From: Carettochelys insculpta
Lineage: Eukaryota > Chordata > Testudines > Carettochelyidae
NCBI RefSeq assembly: GCF_033958435.1
Contig: NC_134167.1
Coordinates: 7,150,001-7,214,000 of the forward strand
Direction: 5' to 3'
DNA length: 64,000 nucleotides
The notes beneath the pieces are model-generated. The model worked only from the letters and a program-made list of their open reading frames with translations. It made no database searches and had not been told where the DNA came from. Numbering within the stretch: the first letter of the stretch is position 1; each line of letters opens with the position of its first letter. This document shows, in pieces, positions 56,500 through 64,000 of this stretch. A program made the position numbers and the translations under genes.

Positions 56500-56745
56500 A
56501 GCACCTCGTGATCTTTAATTTATTTCTCCTCACAACACGGGGGAGGGGAGCTGAGGTGGGGCAGGGCAATTATGCCCACTTCTCAGGGGAGGAACAGAGC
56601 CCAGGGAGATGAAGGGATAGATTTTTAAGGTTTTTAGGGCCCAAATATGCAGATAGGAGCCTAATAGGATGTAGCTCCTTTAATAATCTGGCCCCAGGAG
56701 GCTTGCCCGAGGTCACAGGAAGGCTGTGGCATCTTAAATAGCAGG
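56500..56745 (-). repeat. Old MIR-like SINE remnant (antisense)
   Basis: TAAGCACCTCGTGATCTTTA, CAATTATGCCCACTTCTCAG, AGGAACAGAGCCCAGGGAGA and GGCTTGCCCGAGGTCACAGG follow antisense order. Confidence 0.65.
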
Positions 56746-56779
56746 CTGCCTCCTTGCTAGGTGAAATTCATGTCTGTGC

Positions 56780-57115
56780 ACCACATATCTCCCACTGAGG
56801 CTCACAGGTGGGGAGCAGGAAAGGGGCAACTGCATGGGGGCCCAGAGGTCCTGACCACCATCAATGCTACTTCAACAGTGGCAGTGGCCAGAGATTTGGG
56901 CTCTCCAAATCACTATCAGAGCCCTGTGTGGCACACTGCAGAGCTCCAGGCAGCAAGTTTCAGACACTGCAGGCTGGACAGGAGGGTAGTCTGGGGGTGC
57001 AGAGGGCTGGCTGCCCCGTCCCCACCCCTTCCACATGAGGCCCTGCCCCTTCCAGGATCATGGAGCCAGCACCCCCCTCATCCCCCCACCCACCTTGCCC
57101 AGGTACCTGGTACCT
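56780..57115. repeat. GC-rich unclassified repeat, copy 6
   Basis: AACAGTGGCAGTGGCCAGAG, GAGGCCCTGCCCCTTCCAGG and CACCTTGCCCAGGTACCTGG resemble the family, with more divergence than other copies. Confidence 0.45.
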
Positions 57116-57535
57116 CACCTCCCATTTAATTCCATTTCTATCCTAAGTCTTAGGTGGTGAACAGGCTTTGTGCTGATCCCCTGCACAGGGATGAATTTCA
57201 CTCTCAAGAAGAGGCACAGAGATGAGTCCTGCTCCCAGTTCCCTCCTAGGCTATTATAAACCCTGGAGAAGTCCTAGCTTTGCAACTGATTCCTCCTCTC
57301 TGAAGTGGCCCAAACCTATATCTCACCCCTGAATATTCAGAGGTTTATTGTCCAGGTTTGGCCCATCTCCAGAAAAAAAATTTTGTGAATGACTACTAGT
57401 AGCCATGATAAATAACTAATAAATATCTGCGGTAGCATGCCAAACATGCGAGGCACTGTCCAAATGCTCTGTCTAAAGAGAGATGCATAAATGAACAGGG
57501 AGCAAGCTGCTGTTGCAGGCCTGTGGCCTCTAGAG
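57116..57535. other. No recognisable gene
   Basis: Unassigned sequence up to the hAT-like insertion. Confidence 0.5.
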
Positions 57536-58027
57536 CAGCAGTTGCTGACCTTTTTGTAGACGGGAACCCATTTTCACAATTCAGGAAGACAGGGTGACCA
57601 AAGCATTTCAAAAACCCGGGGGTTAGGGGGAGAGGCAGGGACCAGTGCCATAACCAGCTAATTTTATGCCTGAGGCAAGAATATAAAATTGTGCCCCTCG
57701 TGTTTATACATTCATAATAGTTATTTCATAGAAAAGGGGAAATATCTTCATAAAATAATAACACTACATTTACTATAATTAGTCAGAGCTGTGGTGGTGG
57801 AAAGACACTCATCCCCAAACTTCTCCCTCAGGCTTAAACCCCACAATCAGGAGTGAGGGGAGTCACATTGAGGGGCTAGGAATCACTTGGTTTGGAGGGA
57901 GCTTGGCAAGTCACACTCAGGGTCTGGAGGGAGCTAAAGGAGGCTGGGGAGTCACACTTAGGAGCTAGGAGTCACTCAGGCGCTGGAGGAGGCTAGGGCA
58001 GGCACAGAGACCCCTAACCCCCCCATG

Positions 58028-58640
58028 GCTGGAAGCTGGCTAGGGAACGGAGACCCAACTGACAGCGCTAGCCAACAGTGCCAGCTGTGGAAACCCCAGC
58101 CGGGTGCAGGGGAGACCCAGACCTCCTGCGGCTGAAAGCCAGCTGGGGCAGAGCCCTGGCTGGCAGATCCAGCCATGGGAACCGCAGCCGGGGTATGGGT
58201 GGACTCCCAACCCCTCTCACCCCTGCAGCTGGAAGCTGGCTGGGTCTGAGCCCTGGCTGGCTGAGCCAGCCACAGGATCCCTGGTCGGGGCGGGGGGGAC
58301 CCCAATCCTCCCCACATGGCTGGAAGCTGACTGGGGCCGAGCCCTGGCCAGCAGAGATAGCCATGGGAACCCCGGTGGGGTAGGGGGGACCCTGACCCCC
58401 CCAATGGCTGGAAGCTGGCTTTGTCCAAGCCCTGGCCAGCACAGCCAGCCATGGGATCCCCGTCTGAGTGGGGACTCTCCACCGGGGGGCACCACTGACC
58501 TCCCATGGCTGGAAGCCGGCCAGGACAGAGCTCTGGCCAGCTGAGCCAGCCACAGGAACCCTGCTGGGGGCTGGGGGGACCTCATCTTCTGCAGAGGCTG
58601 GAAGCCAGGGCACTGAGCTCTCCATCCCAGTCTCGAACCC
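58028..58640. repeat. Minisatellite of seven ~95-bp units
   Basis: GGCTGGAAGCTGGCT-type unit starts lie near 58028, 58130, 58227, 58318, 58406, 58507 and 58596, spaced 88-102 bp. Each unit also has GAGCCCTGGCCAGCA, CAGCCATGGGAACCCC and GGGGGACCC blocks. It accounts for the longest frames in the window (185 and 176 codons). Confidence 0.9.
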
Positions 58641-58648
58641 AGGCCCTT

Positions 58649-58668
58649 ATCTTACCTTACCTTACCTG
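58649..58668. repeat. (CTTAC)n short tandem repeat
   Basis: Three to four CTTAC units immediately after the minisatellite. Confidence 0.85.
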
Positions 58669-58952
58669 AGCTGAGTGCTGCTCCTTAGGTACGCAGTTCT
58701 CTGCCCTGCAGCTGAAATTGATTGATTCGCTTAACTGCTTGATGGATGTTAATCCAATTTAGACGTTGAGAACCACTTCAGGAATGTGAATGGCTTCTTA
58801 AGAGTTGCCTGTGGAGCTGCCCAGCCCAGCTGGTGACCCTTTTGAAATATAATGGCGACCTACAGGTTGGGAAACCCTGCTCTAGACAAAGACATCCCGA
58901 AGGCATCCAAGAGACTCTGAGCATTCTTCACACCTGCCTTGAGGAACTCATG

Positions 58953-59218
58953 GGCTACATCTACACGAGAGAGTTTTGTCGACAAAACTGGGGCTTTGTT
59001 GACAAAACTCACGGACCATCTACACACAAGATGTGTTTTGTCAACAGAAACTGTCAACAAAGAAGCTGCGTAGACGCTGGGGGCCTTTTCGTCAACAGAG
59101 CGGGTCGAAAAGATGATCCGTTTTTATGTGTAGATAGGATCTGTCAACAGAAGGTTTGTCGGAACATCTCTTCCAAAAGTAACTTCTGTAGACAGACGTT
59201 TTTAATGTAGATGTAGTC
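58953..59218. mobile_element. GTCTACAC-type MITE (diverged)
   Basis: GGCTACATCTACACGAGAGA at the left and TTTAATGTAGATGTAGTC at the right are inverted termini. The interior has TTTTGTCGACAAAAC, TTTTGTCAACAGAAAC and additional CATCTACACAC (59029) and TGTGTAGATAG (59127) motifs. Flanks ATG/ATT match at 2 of 3. Confidence 0.75.
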
Positions 59219-59261
59219 ATTGGGTTTCCAGGGTGGAAGAATGTATCTTGGAGGAACATAT

Positions 59262-59450
59262 TACAGAATCATAGAACACTAGAACTGGAAGGGACCTCAA
59301 GAGGTCATCTAGTCCAGTCCCCTTCCCTCACAGCAGGACCAAACATCATCTATACCATCCCTGTTAAATATTTATCCAACCTGTTCTCAAATATCTCCGA
59401 TGATTGAGATTCTACAACCACTCAAGACAAAATTTACTGTCAGGGTGGTT
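59262..59450 (-). mobile_element. CR1 LINE 3' fragment (antisense)
   Basis: CAGAATCATAGAACACTAGA, GGGACCTCAAGAGGTCATCT, AGTCCAGTCCCCTTCCCTCA and CTCAAATATCTCCGATGATT are antisense CR1 from its 3' end. Confidence 0.85.
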
Positions 59451-59474
59451 AATTACTGGAATAAGCTGCCTAAA

Positions 59475-59630
59475 GACAGTGCTGAGAAGTGCTGTGGCAC
59501 CTTATAGACAAACAGATATATTGGAGCATAAGCATTCATGGGCAAAGACTCACTCCTTCAGATGCCACAGAATTTCTCATTGTTTTCCCGGCTACAGACT
59601 AACACAGTTACCCTCTGATACTAAAACAGG
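59475..59630 (+). mobile_element. SINE-like family copy with inverted 5' part
   Basis: CTGTGGCACCTTATAGACAA to CACTCCTTCAGATGCC (59488-59565) is the body in the same orientation as at 30925. It is followed by CCCGGCTACAGACTAACACA to CCCTCTGATAC (59588-59622), the head in the opposite orientation. Compared with 30925-31035, one part is inverted. Confidence 0.65.
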
Positions 59631-59715
59631 AGAAGAGGCCACCTAAACTTTGAGGACATAATTAGTCCTAGAGAGAGATTTTGCTAGGGCCTGGATGAGA
59701 TGACACAATGGGTCT

Positions 59716-59737
59716 TTTTTTTTTTTTTTTTTTTGAG
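59716..59737. repeat. Poly-T tract
   Basis: About 22 uninterrupted T residues, followed by an AT-rich block (to about 59870) resembling the AT-rich palindromic family. Confidence 0.95.
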
Positions 59738-60149
59738 AGGGACCAAAATGCAGATTCGTCAACACAGAGACATTTTTGGACATTGTATCATATTTTTTTT
59801 CAAATGGTTTCAGTTAAAAAATTAATAAACACTGTGATGAATTTCCACCCATCTCCAGTCCTGAGTCCTTATCTCCTGTACCACATCTGTTCGTATTAAT
59901 AGACATCCATGGGGTGCGTGTTTACAAAGGGATCCCAGTTTTGTTAGAGGGAGAGGGGGAGAAATTACCATGTGGCACTAGTCCCCAGAGAGGGATATGC
60001 CAAACCCACCTGCTCCACTTCAGCACTGCCACCCAATGGCGATGTATGAACATACCACTTGCCACACAGGCACTGAACCTTGCAAACTGGCCTGTTTCCT
60101 GGCCCAATGGATTCTGAGTGGTTTTTGCCACCTCCTAAAAGCCTTCCCT

Positions 60150-60440
60150 ATTTGCAATAGCTTCTTATGATTTTTTAATGTTGTTGTAACTTTATAGCTT
60201 AATCGTTATTCACAATTTGTTCGTTGTCTGGGCTACAATAAAATATGTTTTCCAGGTATTGCAACATCCTCTCAAGGTTTGTAAAGCAGTGGCTCTTTGT
60301 TTATCACGCCCATAAAATGAACTGGCAGCTTGACAGCTATAAGAACCTTTTTTATCAAGTGTCTAATTTGAGAGGAAATTAAGCCATACATTATATGCTG
60401 GTCTGCTCTGGCGCTGGGAAAGGACCCAGCCACTCCTATA
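60150..60440. promoter_or_regulatory. Candidate conserved regulatory block
   Basis: About 290 bp with no repeat similarity and dense motif-like content: TTATAGCTTAATCGTTATTC, CCATAAAATGAAC (HOX/CDX-like, about 60310-60322), TGACAG (60331-60336) and TTTTTTATCAAG. Texture is typical of amniote conserved non-coding elements; conservation is not demonstrated. Confidence 0.35.
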
Positions 60441-61129
60441 ACTGTCCTGGCAAGTTTCTTTTCTCATTGCCATCTCTCTCCTACAAGAGGACTGGTTGAG
60501 TTCCAGCTCTGCTTCTGCATTCACTCTGCAGTCTCCTCAAATGGTCTGTCTGTTTTTAAAGGGCACTGCACACTTAATAAAAAATTATTTATGTGGCCCG
60601 CATTGATGTCACAGCCGCGAAACAATACCCTTCCTTTACTGCAGCGGAGAGCAGTGATTTATACGAAGGCTTGGAAAAGCTCCCTCAAAATGCAGCACAG
60701 AGGCTCCAGGCCACTGTAACAACCACCAGTAAACACCATTTCCTTACAGGCCAAGATTTTATACAGGGGCGAGTGGATCTGGTTCCCTCAGCTTCCACAA
60801 GCCCAACTTTTGATCCTGAAAAGGTCCTGATCTTCAGAGAGAAAACCAGACCCTTTCAAGGTGTCTGGGAAAATCTTGAGTATTCCCCTAAAATTTTGGT
60901 CAGGCCACATTTTTGCAGTGGATATTCTTGTACAAGGTTTATTTATTCTTGGACAAGGCTTTTTGTTTATAGGATTATTTTTATAATCCTCCCCACAGAA
61001 TTGAAACATGGATTCTAGCTGAAGACTTCTCTAGGACAGACCAAAAATTCTCCTTTTGTGGGCAAGATTGCAGCAGATAGAGAGACATTAGGGAAATGCA
61101 CACCAGAGCTTGACAAACACCCCCCATCT
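60441..61129. other. No supported gene; 141-codon frame not called
   Basis: A plus-strand frame (60593-61018) begins MARIDVTAAKQYPSF and has no repeat-like composition, but I recognise no family, there is no upstream promoter or splice context, and the 3' half turns into low-complexity aromatic sequence. Confidence 0.4.
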
Positions 61130-61310
61130 TCCATATGTGTAAAGCTGATGGACCCAGGTTGTCAGCAGGAGGGAATGAACCTGCAACCTGCTAAAGCCCT
61201 GTGCTCTACTGCATGAGCTAAAAGCCAGCTGGTTCTCAGACAAGGTTGTAGAGCAGAGACTTCGCTCTCCCTAGTATATGGTCTCAGTGCCTCCGGGGTT
61301 ACATATGCGT
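61130..61310 (-). mobile_element. tRNA-derived SINE (second type)
   Basis: On the minus strand an A-box-like TAGCTCATGCAGTAGAGCAC (61220-61201), GGCTTTAGCAGGTTGC and a B-box-like GGTTCATTCC (61181-61172) appear in tRNA order. The flanking AGCCAGCTGGTTCTCAGACA and TGGTCTCAGTGCCTC belong to a common turtle repeat. Confidence 0.7.
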
Positions 61311-61644
61311 GTGTGCTTCTTCTTGGCGGTCGCTCAATAACGAGTAGGATGTCTTTGTGAGTCCATTGATGGCTGCTGATTCGTGAGCCCCACAGGTCTT
61401 ATCACAGAAGGGGCAGGTGTTGGTAGCTGTTGGAGGGGTGTGGGGCAGTTTTTGCCACTCTTCTTCTTCTCCTCCTCTTCTCGTCTGCCATGTGGCGAGA
61501 CTTCTCAAATTGCACCACCCGCCTTGTGGATTACAGTTCTCCACTGGGCACTTCATACAAAAGCACACACAGACATATAAAGCTGCCAAACCATCACCTC
61601 GTCCTTTTTTCTGCCACCATTCCAACACCGTGATGCTAACAGAG
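61311..61644. other. No recognisable gene
   Basis: Unassigned sequence with a CTT/CTC-rich stretch near 61458-61484. Confidence 0.5.
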
Positions 61645-62030
61645 GAGGAGAATCATGGAATTATGGCATATTAAAACTGTCCTGCTAACAAGGCAGGGAA
61701 CTAGACTTGATAACCTCTCAAGGTCCCTACCAAAGCACCATCTAGATAATCCCTTTTAGATATTTATCCAACCTGTTCTTAAATATCTCCGATGATGGAG
61801 ATTCTACAACCACCTTTGGCAATTTATTCCAGTGCTTAACCACCCTGACCGTTAGGAAATGTTTCCTAATCTCAAAACTAAACCTCCCTTGCTGCAATTT
61901 ATTTGAAGTGTCGTTATTTTGGTGCTTAATTCCATCACTGATTTGCCCAGGCCTCATATGAGGTACCAGACACCTATAAATAATTGAGGCACTACAGAGG
62001 ATCACTTGGTGACACAGATGTAAAAGAAGG
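61645..62030 (-). mobile_element. CR1 LINE 3' fragment (antisense) with a rearranged tail
   Basis: From about 61740 the plus strand is antisense CR1 (ATTTATCCAACCTGTTCTTA, AATATCTCCGATGATGGAGA, TTATTCCAGTGCTTAACCAC). About 61682-61735 reads in the opposite sense (GGGAACTAGACTTGATAACC, TCTCAAGGTCCCT), so the tail is partly inverted. Confidence 0.8.
61742..62005 (-). pseudogene. CR1 ORF2 C-terminal remnant
   Basis: This 87-codon frame is the only translation in the window with a relative I recognise. It contains a GRFSFEIRKHF block near residue 40, VVKHWNKLP near residue 55 and a final SSEIFKNRLDKYL. These match the extreme C-terminus of CR1 ORF2, whose usual form is GRFRLDIRKNFF / VVKHWNRLPREVV / LEVFKxRLD. 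The full ORF2 encodes an endonuclease and a reverse transcriptase for copying CR1 RNA into the genome, and neither domain is present. The initial methionine is incidental: the coding sequence is truncated on its 5' side and the first 35 residues look degenerate. Its stop lies at the usual place just before the CR1 3' end. It is a molecular fossil, not an expressed gene. Confidence 0.8.
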
Positions 62031-62994
62031 CATATCCAACTTATACCTAAGACACTTCTACCGAGCCTACTGTACAGGGCCAGTAACTTGTCTTTGCAAG
62101 CTGCAAAATTGAAGCACTCACTGAGGTCAGACTGAGTTTGTTTTCTAGCCCTAGAGTAAGAGTCAGAAGTAGACTATAAGCTACATATTGTATTTGTTTA
62201 AATTTTCATGCAAGCGGATGTCTGTGATGCAGGAGACAGGTTTATGGAGAGCGAAATAAAATGTTGACAAATGGCCCAGTAATCTACTGGAACATGCAAT
62301 AAATCATTGGAATGCCAATAACACTTCCAGGACAAGTCTCAAAAGGTCATTATGATGCCACCATATATCTTGCAGTGCCAAACAAAGCAAACAGAGCATG
62401 TTGGGAATAGGATTATGGGGGAAGCATCTGTCAGTTCTAATTAAGAATGAACTAGGGGCCCTATATAAAAAGATGTGAAATGTATTTTTCGTTCCCTCCT
62501 CTTCCCTCCTTACCCACACTGTTCCCTCCCCAAAATAAAACTCAGTCAATATAAAGAAATAAATATCCAACCAGACAGACAGAAAAAAATGACAAGTGAA
62601 AGCAAAATCAGAGAGAAAGGGGGAGACTCTTTCTCACAGGTGGTGCAGTGAGGTCCTCAGATAACACAGTGCATCAAAGTATATAGATAGATAAGACAGG
62701 GAATGGGGGCATAGGTGTGATTAATAGATTCTTTCCTCTCTAATCTTACTAGAGCCATGCTTGCTTCTCTATTTTATCTTGGTTTGTCCATCTACCTATA
62801 ATTTTTCTTTAGTATCCATCATTGTAGTATCTAACTCCCTGTTTTCTCTCTGGAACCACTTCTCAAAATGCAGGGCTCTGGAGCCCTTGTGTTAAATAAA
62901 GAGCTTGCAGTCCTAGATGCAGTTGGGGGCAGGTCACAGGATGTATTCCCATTTGGAAGAGGAGCCTACAGAAACCAGAGAGAAAAAGGGCCTT
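62031..62994. other. No recognisable gene
   Basis: Unassigned sequence with short GATA-like repeats near 62683-62696. No exon or RNA gene supported. Confidence 0.5.
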
Positions 62995-63095
62995 GCATTT
63001 GTTTTACAGATGAGACACCAACAAGGCACATAGCCTATGTGAGCTTGGGCAAGTCACTTAGTCTCTATGCCCAGCCCCCAGGCTTCAGTCTCCTG
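62995..63095 (+). repeat. Old MIR-like SINE remnant (sense)
   Basis: TGTGAGCTTGGGCAAGTCAC then TTAGTCTCTATGCCC matches the MIR core; the antisense phrase at 63335-63425 may belong to another copy. Confidence 0.6.
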
Positions 63096-63179
63096 ACAGA
63101 AATCTGCCACCTTGGGAGCCTTCTGATGACATCCTGAGCGTCCTCATTCCACAAGGAAGAAGGGATGTGTTGGCAGGGG

Positions 63180-63330
63180 GGGTTTTCCTGACATCTGGCC
63201 TATCCACATGTGTGGATGAGCCAAATGTTGGGAAAGCCTCTCCTGACAGAAGTGTCAGCAGGAGATATGCAACAATATTGTGCAATTTCTGTGTCTTTTG
63301 CCCACAATTCTCGGCAATCTAGACATAGCT
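63180..63330 (-). mobile_element. Possible one-ended fragment of a GTCTAGAC/GTCTACAC element
   Basis: On the minus strand GCTATGTCTAGATTGCCGAG (63325-63306) followed by AATTGTGGGCAAAAGACACA resembles the left part of turtle elements with that terminus. I could not find the other end. Confidence 0.35.
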
Positions 63331-63334
63331 ATAG

Positions 63335-63425
63335 TGAGTGTGTGTCAGAGCCAGGAACAGACTGCAGATCTCCTGAATCCCAGTCCAGTGCCTTAACCAT
63401 CCGATCACCCTCTGGCTCCTGTTGC
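63335..63425 (-). repeat. Old MIR-like SINE remnant (antisense)
   Basis: GTCAGAGCCAGGAACAGACT, CTGAATCCCAGTCCAGTGCC and TTAACCATCCGATCACC follow antisense order. Confidence 0.65.
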
Positions 63426-64000
63426 TAACAATAACATTAACGTTTCCTGTGGCCACAGTTTCATTCCATATCTGTCATCTCTTTATCTCCCATTTCTGTG
63501 GTTTTCACCCCTTCTGGTGATTCTGCACACTATTAGCCTCTAGCAGGGTGTTGGGAGGCAGAGTTGCATTTGATTCATTCCCCAGATTGGTTTGTAACAA
63601 GCTGATGAGCGGCTTCACATTAGTAGCCTACCAACCACATGGTTCAGAATGACCCTTTTCACATCAGCATCTCATAAATTCCCTGAACACCTCCTTCATT
63701 TTCACCTTGTCTTGACTCTCCTCCTTCACAATGCCCCCTCTCGATATCCATTAATCTGCGCTGCATTTTATCATGTGAGCCCCTTCCCATGCTCTGCTGC
63801 TGAGAGGCCTATGCAAGCTGCACACTTCTTGTTATGATGATGATTTTTCCTTCCTTCCCTTCTATCTTTCCAGGCCTCATTTCTGCTTAAGTTTGCATTT
63901 CTCCTTTTCTTTTCTTTTTTTTCTTTCTTTCTGCTGACAGAGACGAGAGCACGTCCTAGTTCAACGTTCCAGGATTTGTTACAAACTTCAAGATACAGGT
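63426..64000. other. Unassigned; CT-rich tract at the end
   Basis: No gene seen. About 63845-63935 is a C/T-rich low-complexity stretch. Confidence 0.6.

Larger units (their letters stand above)
57536..58879. mobile_element. 1.3-kb hAT-like element carrying a minisatellite
   Basis: Starts CAGCAGTTGCTGACCTTTTT and ends CTACAGGTTGGGAAACCCTG. These are diverged inverted termini of the CAGTGGTTCTCAACC type. CTCTAGAG (57528-57535) and CTCTAGAC (58880-58887) match at 7 of 8. No transposase frame is present, and the long minus-strand frames fall on the internal repeats. Confidence 0.75.

Noticed and set aside
58068..58625. 185-codon minus-strand frame, longest in the window, with a 176-codon frame overlapping it
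   Set aside because: Both are translations of the ~95-bp GC-rich minisatellite in different frames. Length comes from the absence of stops in GC-rich DNA.
60593..61018. 141-codon plus-strand frame next to a candidate conserved block
   Set aside because: No recognisable family, no promoter or splice context, and the end is low-complexity. Kept only as an unsupported frame.
61130..61310. Possible functional tRNA gene on the minus strand
   Set aside because: Promoter-box remnants remain but the flanks belong to a common repeat and the stems do not close properly.

Overview
This 64 kb window is vertebrate nuclear DNA, almost certainly from a turtle. The evidence is the repeat content: many CR1 LINE fragments, a tRNA-derived SINE of the tortoise Pol III (Cry) type with a CR1-like tail, hAT-type miniature elements, old MIR-like SINE remnants, and many short elements whose ends carry the core GTCTACAC. 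The last group, especially the TTCGAA-rich and GTCGAC-rich versions, resembles what I know from softshell turtles (Trionychidae). That placement is from memory and tentative; turtle is much safer than the family.

I find no protein-coding gene, no exon I can defend and no cellular RNA gene. Every open reading frame is under 190 codons. The longest ones lie on a GC-rich minisatellite, cross transposon boundaries, or are unrecognisable and lack support. The one reading frame with a recognisable protein relative is a decayed C-terminus of CR1 ORF2 (61742-62005, minus strand). The window is therefore best read as a gene desert or part of a very large intron.

Layout. 1-8 kb: long antisense CR1, a sense CR1 with a scrambled tail, and a CR1 split by a 380-bp palindromic element. 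8-18 kb: a TA-flanked element, a SINE-like element holding a near-perfect 89-bp inverted repeat, hAT-like elements, microsatellites and AT-rich repeat. 18-25 kb: fairly repeat-poor, with the best candidate conserved regulatory blocks (about 21.8 and 24.5 kb) and a CR1 nested in a CR1. 25-33 kb: a 5'-inverted CR1, GTCTACAC elements, two adjacent CTCF-like motifs (28.5 kb) and further candidate conserved blocks. 33-49 kb: a minisatellite invaded by two GTCTACAC elements (38.1-39.1 kb), a Cry SINE and hAT-like copies. 49-60 kb: the densest transposon pile-up, with a modular 710-bp TTCGAA element, a 187-bp hAT with perfect 8-bp duplications, and a 1.3-kb hAT-like element containing a seven-unit minisatellite. 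60-64 kb: a candidate conserved block, a tRNA-derived SINE and CR1 remnants.

I saw no operon, defence system, CRISPR array or intact autonomous transposon. The most interesting signals are (1) elements with shared terminal sequence but unrelated interiors, (2) 5'-inverted and palindromic insertions of a SINE-like family, (3) paired CTCF-like motifs with a divergent third, and (4) a cluster of MEIS/PBX-like motifs near 21.8 kb. All calls rest on reading by eye; repeat names are from memory and boundaries without a target-site duplication are approximate.
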